NCBI GenBank assembly: GCA_009903855.1
Contig: WYEK01000030.1
Span: 1-13,276 of the forward strand
DNA: 13,276 nt
Source of the DNA: Thermocrinis sp.
GTDB taxonomy: Bacteria > Aquificota > Aquificia > Aquificales > Aquificaceae
Direction of reading: 5' to 3'
The notes under the pieces were generated by a model, which was not told the DNA's origin, did no database searches, and saw only the letters and a program-made list of their open reading frames with translations. Made by a program: the position numbers and the translations under genes. Numbering within the stretch: the stretch's first letter is position 1; each line of letters opens with the position of its first letter. Below, piece after piece: positions 5,995 through 13,276 of this stretch.

Positions 5995-7720
5995 ATACAT
6001 CACATCCCCAAAATCCCTTGCCAAGTGGGAAGGGAGCTTTAAGGATATACCCTTTTTGTATATTGACACGGAAACGGTGAGAGACAGCACCATAAGGCTT
6101 GTTCAGTTGGGAACTGAAAAAGACATACTCCTTTTGGACCTTTACGAGCTTGGTGATGTAGGAATTAACTTTTTAAAGGATTTGCTTTCCCAAAAGGGTA
6201 TAGTGGGGCATAATCTGAAGTTTGACCTGAAGTATCTTCTTGCCTACGGAATAGAGCCCTACGCAGTCTTTGACACCATGATCGCCAGTCAATTGTTGGG
6301 AGACTCCGACAGGCACTCCCTTCAGAAGTTAGCCATGCAGTATTTGGGAGAGGTCTTAGATAAGAGCCCTCAGCTTTCCAACTGGGGCTCCTCAGAGCTC
6401 TCAAAAAAACAGTTAGAATACGCCGCCCTGGATGTGGAGGTGGTCAGAAGGCTCTTTCCACTGCTCCTTGAGAGGTTAAACAATCTTACACCAGTGGTGG
6501 AAGAAAACCTCCTTAAAACCAGGACCGCAAAGGTCTTTGGGCTCAAGAATCCCATCGCCATAGTGGAAATGGCTTTTGTTCAGGAGGTGGCAAAGCTTGA
6601 AAGAAACGGGCTCCCGGTGGATGTGGAAGAGCTGGAAAGGCTTGTAAAAGAGCTCTCAAAGGAGCTTCAAAAAAGGGTGATGGACTTTTTAGTCAAATAC
6701 AGAACGGACCCCATGTCTCCCAAGCAGTTGGGGGAGCTTTTGGTCAAAAGGTTTGGTTTAAACCTTCCAAAAACAGAAAAGGGTAACATATCCACCGATG
6801 ATAAATACTTGGCGGAGCACATAGAAAACCCTGCGGTAAGAGAGCTCTTGAAGATAAGAGAGATAAAGAAGAACTTAGACAAGCTTGAGGAGATTAAGGG
6901 CGGTTTGAGGGGGAGAAGGGTATATCCAGAGTTCAAGCAGATAGGTGCAATAACCGGGCGAATGTCTTCTATGAACCCCAATGTGCAGAACATTCCACGG
7001 AGCCTAAGAAGAATCTTCAAGGCGGAGGAAGGAAATGTTTTTGTTATAGCGGACTTTTCTCAAATAGAACTGAGGATCGCCGCAGAGTATGTAAACGATG
7101 AGAGCATGATAAGGGTATTTAGGGAAGGGAGGGATATGCACAAATACACCGCCAGCGTGCTCTTGGGGAAAAAGGAGGAAGAGATTACAAAGGAAGAGAG
7201 GCAGTTGGCAAAGGCGGTAAATTTTGGGCTCATATACGGTATATCCGCAAAGGGGTTGGCAGAATACGCTTACTCTTCCTACGGCATAGCCCTTTCCCTG
7301 GAAGAAGCGGAGAAAATAAGAGCAAGATTTTTTGAACACTTCAGAGGCTTTAAGGATTGGCACGAAAGAGTTAAGAAAGAATTAAGGGGAAAAGGTAAAT
7401 CGGAGGGTTATACCTTGCTTGGCAGAAGATATACCGCCCACACTTTCCCAGACGCGGTCAATTATCCCATACAGGGAACTGGTGCGGACCTCTTAAAACT
7501 CTCTGTGCTTATATTTGACGCAGAGGTCAGAAGGGAAAACATCAAAGCCCATGTGATAAACTTGGTGCATGACGAGATAGTGGTGGAATGTCCCGCGGAA
7601 GAAGGAGAAAGGACCGCGGAGCTTTTGGAGAGGGCTATGAAAAGGGCTGGCGGGATTATATTAAAAAAGGTGCCCGTGGAGGTGGAGTGTGTAATAAAGG
7701 AGAGGTGGGAGAAGGAATAA
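5978..7720 (+). CDS. polA: DNA polymerase I, 3'-5' exonuclease plus polymerase, Aquificaceae/viral type
   Basis: A 580-residue family A DNA polymerase used for DNA repair and gap filling. The proofreading domain is intact: ExoI YIDTE with Asp30 and Glu32, ExoII GHNLKFDLK with Asp83, ExoIII YAALD with Tyr148 and Asp152. The polymerase domain has TGRMSSMNPNVQNIP at 326-340, motif A ADFSQIELR with Asp359, motif B RQLAKAVNFGLIYG at 408-421 (Arg408, Lys412, Phe416, Tyr420), QGTGADLLK at 499-507 and motif C VHDEIVVE with His531-Asp532-Glu533. There is no N-terminal 5'-3' exonuclease domain, so about 300 residues of a standard PolA are absent. This matches Aquifex PolA (about 574 residues). The lineage is reported to be shared with hot-spring viral and apicoplast polymerases. 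The ATG at 5978 overlaps the GNAT gene; the stop is 6 bases from the oppositely oriented dehydrogenase stop. Confidence 0.97.
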   Translation: MKVSFEYITSPKSLAKWEGSFKDIPFLYIDTETVRDSTIRLVQLGTEKDILLLDLYELGDVGINFLKDLLSQKGIVGHNLKFDLKYLLAYGIEPYAVFDTMIASQLLGDSDRHSLQKLAMQYLGEVLDKSPQLSNWGSSELSKKQLEYAALDVEVVRRLFPLLLERLNNLTPVVEENLLKTRTAKVFGLKNPIAIVEMAFVQEVAKLERNGLPVDVEELERLVKELSKELQKRVMDFLVKYRTDPMSPKQLGELLVKRFGLNLPKTEKGNISTDDKYLAEHIENPAVRELLKIREIKKNLDKLEEIKGGLRGRRVYPEFKQIGAITGRMSSMNPNVQNIPRSLRRIFKAEEGNVFVIADFSQIELRIAAEYVNDESMIRVFREGRDMHKYTASVLLGKKEEEITKEERQLAKAVNFGLIYGISAKGLAEYAYSSYGIALSLEEAEKIRARFFEHFRGFKDWHERVKKELRGKGKSEGYTLLGRRYTAHTFPDAVNYPIQGTGADLLKLSVLIFDAEVRRENIKAHVINLVHDEIVVECPAEEGERTAELLERAMKRAGGIILKKVPVEVECVIKERWEKE

Positions 7721-7726
7721 GTTCCT

Positions 7727-9037
7727 TTAGGGCACTCCCACTCCGTAGTACTCAAACCCAAGCCCTCTAACCACCTCGGGTTCGTATATGTTCCTACCGT
7801 CTATTATTATGGGAAGTTCCATGAGCTCCTTTACTCTGTATAGGTCTGCCCTTTGAAACTCCTCCCATTCGGTAAAGATGAGCAGTGCGCTGGCACCTTC
7901 CACCGCGGAGTACATATCTGGTGCATAATCTAAGTCCTTGCCGGGAGGATACAGTTTTTTAAAGTTCTCTATAGCCTTCGGGTCGTAGAGCTTCAGACGA
8001 GCACCTTCCTTCAAAAGCATGGGCACCAGTCTTAGGGAGGGAGCTTCCCTTATATCGTCAGTGTTTGGCTTAAAGGATAGTCCCCAAACCGCCAGGGTTT
8101 TATCCTTCAGGCTCCAAAGCACAGATTTTACCTTTTCCACAAACTGGACAGCCCTCCTCTGGTTGATCTTATCTACTTCCTCCAAGAGGGAAAAATCCAC
8201 GCCATGATCTTTAGCCATCTTTATAAAAGCCTTTATGTCCTTTGGAAAACAGCTACCACCCCAGCCTATGCCCGCCCTGAGGAACTCCCTGCCGATCCTC
8301 TTGTCATACCCCATTCCTTCTGCCACGAGCCTTACATCCGCTCCAACCTTCTCGCATAGGTCTGCCACCATGTTTATGTAGGAGATCTTCATTGCCAAGA
8401 AGGAATTGGACGCATGCTTTATAAGCTCGGAGGTGGCAGGGTCTGTAAAGATAATAGGGCATTTAAAGTCTTTGTAGAGCTCCTCCATTATTCGGCGTGC
8501 CCTCTCACTTTCCACACCTATTACTATTCTGTCGGGTTCCAAAAAGTCTCTAACTGCACTGCCTTCCCTCAAAAACTCCGGGTTTGATGCCACATCAAAC
8601 TCTAAAATCTTTCCTCTCATTTTCAAATACCGTTCCACGGTCCTTTTTATGAGCTTATGGGTATTGACAGGAACAGTAGATTTTTCCACCAAGAGCTTGT
8701 AGCCTTCCATAAGCTTGGCGGTTTCCCTTGCTACCTCCTCCACTTGAGAAAGGTCTGCGGAGCCATCGGGCCTTTGAGGAGTACCCACGCATATGAAGAT
8801 CACATCCGAAAAGTCAAGCCCTTCCTTTAGGTCCGTAGTAAAAAAGAGTCTTCCCAAGCTTAGGTTTTCCTTCAGCATTTCCTCCAAGCCCGGTTCATAG
8901 AAGGGTACCTTTCCTTCTTTTAAAGCCTGAACCTTCTCGGGCAGTTTTTCCACCACCATAACCTCGTTGCCAAGGTGGGCAAAGCACACTGCGGTGGTAA
9001 GCCCCACATACCCTGCCCCTACTACCGTCAGTTTCAT
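7727..9037 (-). CDS. UDP-glucose/UDP-sugar 6-dehydrogenase
   Basis: A full-length 436-residue NAD-dependent enzyme that performs two successive oxidations of a UDP-hexose at C6, normally UDP-glucose to UDP-glucuronate, feeding capsule or lipopolysaccharide synthesis. Seen: Rossmann motif VGAGYVGL at 6-13, VGTPQRPDGSADLS at 84-97, EKSTVPV at 118-124, SNPEFLREGSAV at 151-162, the dimerisation-helix start ELIKHASNSFLAMKISY at 204-220 (Lys207, Asn211), the catalytic cysteine in GIGWGGSCFPKD (Cys263), and WGLSFKPNTDDIREAPS in the C-terminal UDP-binding domain. The best family fit is Ugd/TuaD, but UDP-GlcNAc, UDP-ManNAc or GDP-mannose dehydrogenases share the fold, so the substrate is inferred. It is the last gene of the nuo-cysM unit with a clear Shine-Dalgarno; no sugar genes are adjacent here. 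Confidence 0.93.
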   Translation of the reverse strand: MKLTVVGAGYVGLTTAVCFAHLGNEVMVVEKLPEKVQALKEGKVPFYEPGLEEMLKENLSLGRLFFTTDLKEGLDFSDVIFICVGTPQRPDGSADLSQVEEVARETAKLMEGYKLLVEKSTVPVNTHKLIKRTVERYLKMRGKILEFDVASNPEFLREGSAVRDFLEPDRIVIGVESERARRIMEELYKDFKCPIIFTDPATSELIKHASNSFLAMKISYINMVADLCEKVGADVRLVAEGMGYDKRIGREFLRAGIGWGGSCFPKDIKAFIKMAKDHGVDFSLLEEVDKINQRRAVQFVEKVKSVLWSLKDKTLAVWGLSFKPNTDDIREAPSLRLVPMLLKEGARLKLYDPKAIENFKKLYPPGKDLDYAPDMYSAVEGASALLIFTEWEEFQRADLYRVKELMELPIIIDGRNIYEPEVVRGLGFEYYGVGVP

Positions 9038-9042
9038 GGTAC

Positions 9043-9048
9043 ACCTCC
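9043..9048 (-). promoter_or_regulatory. Ribosome-binding site of the UDP-sugar dehydrogenase
   Basis: GGAGGT (9048-9043, minus strand) lies 5 bases before the ATG at 9037 and overlaps the TAG stop of the cysteine synthase gene. It fixes the dehydrogenase start and implies co-transcription with the upstream gene. Confidence 0.75.
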
Positions 9049-9995
9049 TAAAGATTGTTAAAGGGTGCAGTGCTCAGATATTTGCTACCCCCATCGGGAA
9101 AGATCACCACAATAACACCCTCCTCCAGTTCTTTGGCAAGCTCCAACGCTGCCACCAAAGCAGCACCGGAAGATTGTCCCACAAAGAGGGCTTCCTGCAT
9201 GGCCAACCTTTTGGTCATCTCATAGGCGGGCTCTGTCTCCACAAAGATGGTCCTGTCCAAAAAGCTCTCGTCAAAGATGCCGGGCTTTATAGAACTCTCT
9301 ATGTGTTTTAGCCCCTCTATGCCATGAAAGGGATAGGCAGGTTGGACCCCCACAATCTGAATATCTGGGTTGAAGACCTTTAGCCTCCTTCCCGTGCCCA
9401 TTATGGTTCCACCGGTCCCTATGCCAGCTACCAAGTGGGTGATCCGACCGTTGGTTTGATGCCACAGTTCTATACCTGTAGAATAAAAGTGTGCCCTCCA
9501 GTTGGCAGGATTGTTGTATTGGTCTAAATACACGTACTTTTCTGGGTTCCTTTCCACCAGTTCCCTAACAAACAGTATAGCACCATCCGTTCCTTCCAAA
9601 GGGTCCGTCAGGTACACCTTGGCACCGTATGCCTTTATGATCTTCTTTCTTTCTTCGCTAACGTTGGCTGGCATTGCCAACTCAACGGGCACCCCCAAGG
9701 CAGCACCCACCATAGCCAAGGCTATGCCCGTATTCCCCGAAGTGGCGTCTATGACCACCTTACCTTCCTTTATAAGCCCCCTATTCATAGCATCCAGGAA
9801 CATAGAAAGGGCAGGCCTATCCTTTACAGAGCCCCCTGGGTTAAAGCCCTCCAGCTTAGCGTAGATTTCTACCTTGGGAGAGATCTCCTTGGGAATAACG
9901 TTTTTGAGCCTAACCAATGGTGTATTGCCTATTAAGTTTAGGATGGAGTTTCTTGCCTTCCTGTAAGGCTCGTCGTGCTGTCCTAAAACCCACAT
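9048..9995 (-). CDS. cysM: Cysteine synthase / PLP-dependent beta-substituting synthase (CysK/CysM family)
   Basis: A 315-residue fold-type II PLP enzyme that replaces the acetyl (or phosphoryl/sulfo) group of an activated serine with sulfide or thiosulfate to give cysteine or S-sulfocysteine. Seen: IGNTPLVRL at 22-30, the PLP lysine in GGSVKDRP (Lys58), substrate loop TSGNTG at 85-90, phosphate-binding GIGTGGTIMG at 191-200, GVQPAYP at 216-222, QSSGAAL at 274-280 contacting the pyridine nitrogen, and FPDGGSKYLST at 299-309. Assignment between CysK and CysM, or cystathionine beta-synthase-like variants without the CBS domains, cannot be settled by eye. The ATG directly abuts the nuoN stop (TAAATG), without its own Shine-Dalgarno, indicating coupling to the complex I genes. 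The ten-base gap to the dehydrogenase continues the unit. Confidence 0.9.
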   Translation of the reverse strand: MWVLGQHDEPYRKARNSILNLIGNTPLVRLKNVIPKEISPKVEIYAKLEGFNPGGSVKDRPALSMFLDAMNRGLIKEGKVVIDATSGNTGIALAMVGAALGVPVELAMPANVSEERKKIIKAYGAKVYLTDPLEGTDGAILFVRELVERNPEKYVYLDQYNNPANWRAHFYSTGIELWHQTNGRITHLVAGIGTGGTIMGTGRRLKVFNPDIQIVGVQPAYPFHGIEGLKHIESSIKPGIFDESFLDRTIFVETEPAYEMTKRLAMQEALFVGQSSGAALVAALELAKELEEGVIVVIFPDGGSKYLSTAPFNNL

Positions 9996-11378
9996 TTAGA
10001 GCTTTATGTAAGTATAAAGCAGTTGAGGGAAAAGGCCAAGCAAAAGAATAAATATCAGACAAACAAGCAGTGTAAAAGACTCGCCCGCAGAAAGGGAACT
10101 ACCCCTGAACCTCACCTCTCCTTCCTCCAAGAACATAACGCTCATGAGCTTTAGGTAATACCCCGCGGAGATTACGCTTGCCACCACGAAGGCAAGGGCT
10201 AAAAGTTCCAGCCCAGCTTTTACAAGCCCCATAAACATGCCCAGCTTTCCCACAAACAGAGCCATGGGCGGGATACCAATGAAGGCAAGCAAAAAGATGG
10301 AGAGCGCCACGCCGAGCACAGGGTTTTCTCTACCCAAGCCCCTGTATTCTAAAAGATGATGGCTGAAGCCCTCCTGCTTTTCAAAGGCTGAGAGCACCAC
10401 AAAGGAACCGAGCACCGCAAAAACATACACACCAAGGTAAAAGAGTAGAGCCTTTTGTAAAATTTGGTCTGAAAAGCTCACACCCAAGAGGAAGTATCCT
10501 GCGTGGGCGATGGAGGAGTAAGCAAGGAGCCTTTTGACGGACCTTTGGGCGTAGGCGGTAAAGTTGGCGTAGAACATAGAAAGCAAAGAAAGTACAGCCA
10601 CCAAAACAAGCCAGAGTTTAAATTGGGAGAATAGAAGGGTAAGCTTGACCAGGAGCATATAGAGGGCAAGCTTGGGCGCGGTGGCAATGTATCCCACCAA
10701 AGGAGTGGGTGCACCATCGTAGGCGTCGGGCGTCCAAAAGTGAAAGGGAACTGCAGAAATCTTAAGGGCTAAGGCAGACAAAAAGAAGAGAATAAACAGA
10801 GAAAACAGAGTATTTTGGTCTGCGTAGGGTGTCAAAAAGAAGCTACCTGTAGCACCGTAGTAAAAGGCCGAGCCCATTCCAAAGAGGGCAGTCCCCACCG
10901 AACCCATCAAAAGGTATTTAAAGGCAGACTCCTTTGAGTTGTAATCCCCCCTCAAAAGGGCAGTTAGTATGTATATGCTAATGGAGGAGAGCTCCACAGA
11001 AACAAAGAGGGTAAGAAGATTGCTTGATGACATGAAGAAGGAAAGCCCAAGGGTAGAAAGGAGCACCAGATAGGGAATCTCTCCGTAGGGAGAGTTCTTC
11101 TTCAAAAAGTAGTCGTAAAGGGCAAACAAAGACAGTGAGCTGAGAATATACAAAAGACCCTTTCCGAAGAGCTCAAAGGAACTAACTGCAAAAGTATCAA
11201 AAAAGGTCTTTGCGGGCACCTCTACAAAAAAGAGAGAGATAAAAGCAAAGATGGACACAAAGCCACCCAAAACATGGAGAAGCCTAAAGTGTCTTTTGTC
11301 CAAGAGCAGGTCTAAGAAAAATAGCAGGAGAATGCCAATAGAAAGAACAAGCTCCGGCAGAAGGGCATTCCAGTTCAT
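9996..11378 (-). CDS. nuoN: NADH-quinone oxidoreductase subunit N
   Basis: A 460-residue multi-pass antiporter-like subunit of the complex I membrane arm, which moves protons as electrons flow to quinone. The key charged residues sit where expected: the conserved Glu in VSVELSS (Glu129), Lys206 in ALKISAVPFHFWTPDAYDGA, and Lys236 in TAPKLAL. AQRSVKRLLAYSSIAHAGY is the broken-helix/HL signature of this family. A longer reading from TTG 11390 adds only four residues; the ATG at 11378 is preferred because GGAGGT ends 4 bases before it, one base after the nuoM stop. About 14 hydrophobic helices can be traced. Downstream the stop abuts the cysteine synthase ATG. Confidence 0.96.
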   Translation of the reverse strand: MNWNALLPELVLSIGILLLFFLDLLLDKRHFRLLHVLGGFVSIFAFISLFFVEVPAKTFFDTFAVSSFELFGKGLLYILSSLSLFALYDYFLKKNSPYGEIPYLVLLSTLGLSFFMSSSNLLTLFVSVELSSISIYILTALLRGDYNSKESAFKYLLMGSVGTALFGMGSAFYYGATGSFFLTPYADQNTLFSLFILFFLSALALKISAVPFHFWTPDAYDGAPTPLVGYIATAPKLALYMLLVKLTLLFSQFKLWLVLVAVLSLLSMFYANFTAYAQRSVKRLLAYSSIAHAGYFLLGVSFSDQILQKALLFYLGVYVFAVLGSFVVLSAFEKQEGFSHHLLEYRGLGRENPVLGVALSIFLLAFIGIPPMALFVGKLGMFMGLVKAGLELLALAFVVASVISAGYYLKLMSVMFLEEGEVRFRGSSLSAGESFTLLVCLIFILLLGLFPQLLYTYIKL

Positions 11379-11379
11379 A

Positions 11380-12858
11380 TCAACCTCCAAAGACCATCCT
11401 TGTGGTATGTTCCATCAACTTAACGAAGGGCAAGGGATAAATTCCAAGTAGCACAGAGGACGCAAGGACCAGCACGAAGGCGATCCAGTGATGAAGCTCC
11501 AGGTCCTTAAGGTGGCTCCACTTTTCCCTTCTGTAATCGGATATGGTTTCCTCCTCCAACATAACTCTCTTATACATGTAAAGGAAGTATGCGGCACCGA
11601 GAACCATTCCTACACCTGCTATGAAAGCCCAAACAGGGTAGTTCTTATAGGTACCAAGAAGGATGAGGAACTCCGCCACAAAGCCCGCAAGACCCGGAAA
11701 TCCTATACCCACAAGACCGCTCAACATGAACACGATAGCCAAGTTAGGGATGTATCTGGCTAGTCCTCCAAGGTCATCCATGTGGTAGGAGTGAATGCGG
11801 TCGTAAATAAAACCCGCAGACATAAACAGGGCAGCAGAAGAAAGCCCGTGGGCTACCATCATGTATATGGCACCATTCAAAGCGTTCCAGTCGGAGGCAA
11901 AGGTGGCTAAGGTAACCAGACCCATGTGACTTATGGAGGAATACGCAATAAGCCTCTTTATGTGGGTCTGAGCTATAGCCATCATTGCAGCGTATATTAT
12001 GGCAACCACACTGAGGAAGAATATCAAGGGCACATAATATTTACTCGCCTCCGGGAACATTGGAAGGGAATACCTAACAAAGCCGTAAGTTCCCATCTTT
12101 AAAAGCACCGCTGCCAAGATCACAGACCCTGCGGTAGGAGCCTCCACGTGGGCGTCGGGAAGCCATGTGTGGAAGGGCCACATGGGCACCTTTACCGCAA
12201 AACCAAGCCCAAAGAGTAGAAAAGTCACAAGCTGTATCCACAATGGATACTGAATATTCTTCAGGAAGAAATAATCAAAGCTAACACTTCCTGAAACTAT
12301 GTAGCCATAAATTACCACCGACGCTATACCCAAAAGCAAGAATATGCTACCAAAGAACGTATATACAAAGAACTTGTTCGCTGCATAAACCTTTCTTTCG
12401 TGTCCCCAAAAACCTATGATGAAGTACATTGGGATAAGCATAAATTCCCAAAAGAGATAAAAGAGGAATAGGTCTAAAGCAGAGAAAACACCAATACAAG
12501 CGGTCTCAAGCAGCAAAAAGAGGGCGTGGTATAAATTGGGCCTGTCTTCAATCTTGGCAGACCAAACAAAGGCAACCACAAACATAAGGGCGGTAAGCAA
12601 GAATAGCGCCATACCCATACCATCAAGCCCCAGACTGAAGGATATGCCAAGGGGCTGTATCCAGGGCAGTTTGATGGTATGCTGAAAGGAAGGATTGTTC
12701 CAGTCAAAGTTAAGCCCAAGATAGACAGCGATCAAAAACACAACCACAGAGGTGGCTATGGATATAACCCTTGAAAAGGTGCTGTTTCGGGCAATCGCCA
12801 CCAAAAGGGCAGAAACCAAAGGCAGAAAGATCGCCACCGTCAAAAGCACACCCATCAT
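11380..12858 (-). CDS. nuoM: NADH-quinone oxidoreductase subunit M
   Basis: A 492-residue antiporter-like proton-pumping subunit of complex I, about 14 transmembrane helices, length normal. Seen: the essential Glu in FYLFWEFMLIPMYFIIG (Glu138), Lys223 in AVKVPMWPFHTWLPDAHVEAP, Lys254 in VLLKMGTYGFVRY, and AQTHIKRLIAYSSISHMGLV. These correspond to the Glu144, Lys234 and Lys265 positions of the E. coli protein. Two consecutive ATGs are possible. The first (12858) overlaps the nuoL stop as ATGA but is only 2 bases from GGAGGT. The second (12855) gives a 5-base spacing like the other genes here and is probably the real start. It lies between nuoL and nuoN in the usual order. Confidence 0.97.
   Translation of the reverse strand: MMGVLLTVAIFLPLVSALLVAIARNSTFSRVISIATSVVVFLIAVYLGLNFDWNNPSFQHTIKLPWIQPLGISFSLGLDGMGMALFLLTALMFVVAFVWSAKIEDRPNLYHALFLLLETACIGVFSALDLFLFYLFWEFMLIPMYFIIGFWGHERKVYAANKFFVYTFFGSIFLLLGIASVVIYGYIVSGSVSFDYFFLKNIQYPLWIQLVTFLLFGLGFAVKVPMWPFHTWLPDAHVEAPTAGSVILAAVLLKMGTYGFVRYSLPMFPEASKYYVPLIFFLSVVAIIYAAMMAIAQTHIKRLIAYSSISHMGLVTLATFASDWNALNGAIYMMVAHGLSSAALFMSAGFIYDRIHSYHMDDLGGLARYIPNLAIVFMLSGLVGIGFPGLAGFVAEFLILLGTYKNYPVWAFIAGVGMVLGAAYFLYMYKRVMLEEETISDYRREKWSHLKDLELHHWIAFVLVLASSVLLGIYPLPFVKLMEHTTRMVFGG
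11383..11388 (-). promoter_or_regulatory. Ribosome-binding site of nuoN
   Basis: GGAGGT (11388-11383, minus strand) is 4 bases before the ATG at 11378 and lies in the last codons of nuoM. It argues for ATG 11378 over the TTG at 11390, which would place this motif inside the coding region. Confidence 0.75.
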
Positions 12859-13276
12859 CTACCTCCCAAAAAAGTTATCAAAACGAGAAGGCTAAAGCCT
12901 ACCAAAAGAAAGAGAACGTACAAATTCACCCTTCCCTGCTGAAGTCCCTTAAAAAGACTACCAAGGGCAGAGGACAACACATAAGAGCCATTAACAATTC
13001 CATCTATAAACTGTCTTTCAAAGGTAGTGTAGAGTACCTTGGAGTATAGCATGTACCCTCCTGCCAGTATTTTATGGTACAACCTTTCCGTGAAGAACTG
13101 TTCTTTGAAGGTGGTATGAACAGGCTTTAGAGATTGATACAGCTTTTCTGGGTCTAAAACTCTCTTGACAAACACCAAATAAGCTAAACCTATCCCCAAA
13201 AGGGCTATTACCACCGAACTTATGGCTATGTCCAAATGCATCTCCTTGTGATCCTTCAATGCACTCATATACCAAC
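12855..13276 (-). CDS. nuoL: NADH-quinone oxidoreductase subunit L, C-terminal part only
   Basis: The frame is open to the right window edge, so only the last ~139 residues of NuoL are present; an internal Met at 13268 is not the start. NuoL is the distal antiporter-like subunit of complex I. The visible part contains a hydrophobic helix (about residues 14-36 from that Met), a long amphipathic middle with KEQFFTERLYHKILAGGYMLY and FERQFIDGIVNGS, and a last helix VNLYVLFLLVGFSLLVLITFLGG. This matches the NuoL C-terminus, where a lateral helix and an anchoring terminal helix follow the antiporter core. Identity rests on this pattern and on nuoM and nuoN directly downstream. Its stop overlaps the nuoM start. 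Confidence 0.9.
   Translation of the reverse strand, partial: WYMSALKDHKEMHLDIAISSVVIALLGIGLAYLVFVKRVLDPEKLYQSLKPVHTTFKEQFFTERLYHKILAGGYMLYSKVLYTTFERQFIDGIVNGSYVLSSALGSLFKGLQQGRVNLYVLFLLVGFSLLVLITFLGGR
12861..12866 (-). promoter_or_regulatory. Ribosome-binding site of nuoM
   Basis: GGAGGT (12866-12861, minus strand) lies inside the last codons of nuoL, 2 bases from the first and 5 bases from the second of two adjacent ATGs. The spacing favours the second ATG at 12855. Confidence 0.65.

Noticed and set aside
6667..7363. Two minus-strand open frames of 117 and 119 codons opposite polA
   Set aside because: They run through the conserved polymerase region, have no family resemblance, and are explained by codon bias of the true gene.
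5978..7720. A prophage or mobile element carrying the virus-like polymerase
   Set aside because: No integrase, phage structural genes, attachment repeats or composition shift are visible; neighbours are ordinary chromosomal genes, so any transfer is ancient.
11379..11390. Start of nuoN at TTG 11390
   Set aside because: That reading would overlap the GGAGGT site with coding sequence; the ATG at 11378 has ideal spacing and one base of separation from nuoM.
1..13276. tRNA, rRNA, CRISPR arrays, insertion sequences or long direct repeats
   Set aside because: All gaps are 49 bases or less and contain only AT-rich promoter-like sequence; no repeat-spacer pattern or terminal inverted repeats were seen.

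Overview
The window is a gene-dense stretch of chromosome from a thermophilic bacterium, almost certainly a member of the Aquificaceae (Hydrogenobacter, Thermocrinis or Aquifex type). The best evidence is the 580-residue DNA polymerase I. It lacks a 5'-3' exonuclease domain, and its sequence closely follows what I recall of Aquifex aeolicus PolA. KsgA also reads like the Aquifex protein. The moderate GC content and the heavy use of AGG/AGA for arginine and ATA for isoleucine fit this group. The genus cannot be fixed by reading alone.

Layout, left to right: a MATE-family exporter (minus, C-terminus cut by the window edge) and an overlapping patatin-like phospholipase; a divergent lipoprotein thermonuclease (plus); the rRNA dimethyltransferase ksgA (minus); a divergent thioredoxin-like lipoprotein (plus); serS followed by a flavin-reductase-like gene (minus); a divergent pair, a short N-acetylglutamate-synthase-like GNAT enzyme and polA (plus); then a five-gene minus-strand run read nuoL (N-terminus cut by the edge), nuoM, nuoN, cysM/cysK-like, and UDP-glucose/UDP-sugar 6-dehydrogenase.

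These form seven inferred transcription units on alternating strands. Three divergent junctions (1815-1863, about 3130-3149, 5454-5502) must hold all the promoters for the left two thirds. Three convergent junctions (2383-2394, 3647-3650, 7721-7726) overlap or are separated by only 6 bases. Only about 135 of 13276 bases lie outside genes. No stretch longer than 49 bases is non-coding, so there is no room for RNA genes, CRISPR arrays, insertion sequences or long terminators, and I saw none.

Functionally this is mostly housekeeping: the antiporter-like proton-pumping subunits of respiratory complex I, cysteine synthesis, UDP-uronate supply for envelope polysaccharide, seryl-tRNA charging, ribosome maturation and DNA synthesis or repair. 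Two small lipoproteins and an exporter act at the envelope. I found no convincing undescribed multi-gene system. The observations most worth following are the virus-related PolA, a possible leaderless-transcript pattern at the divergent starts (AT-rich -10-like boxes about 8 bases before ATG and no Shine-Dalgarno, against clear GGAGGT sites inside operons), a 12-bp perfect palindrome in the ksgA/thioredoxin divergent promoter, and the coupled phospholipase-exporter pair.
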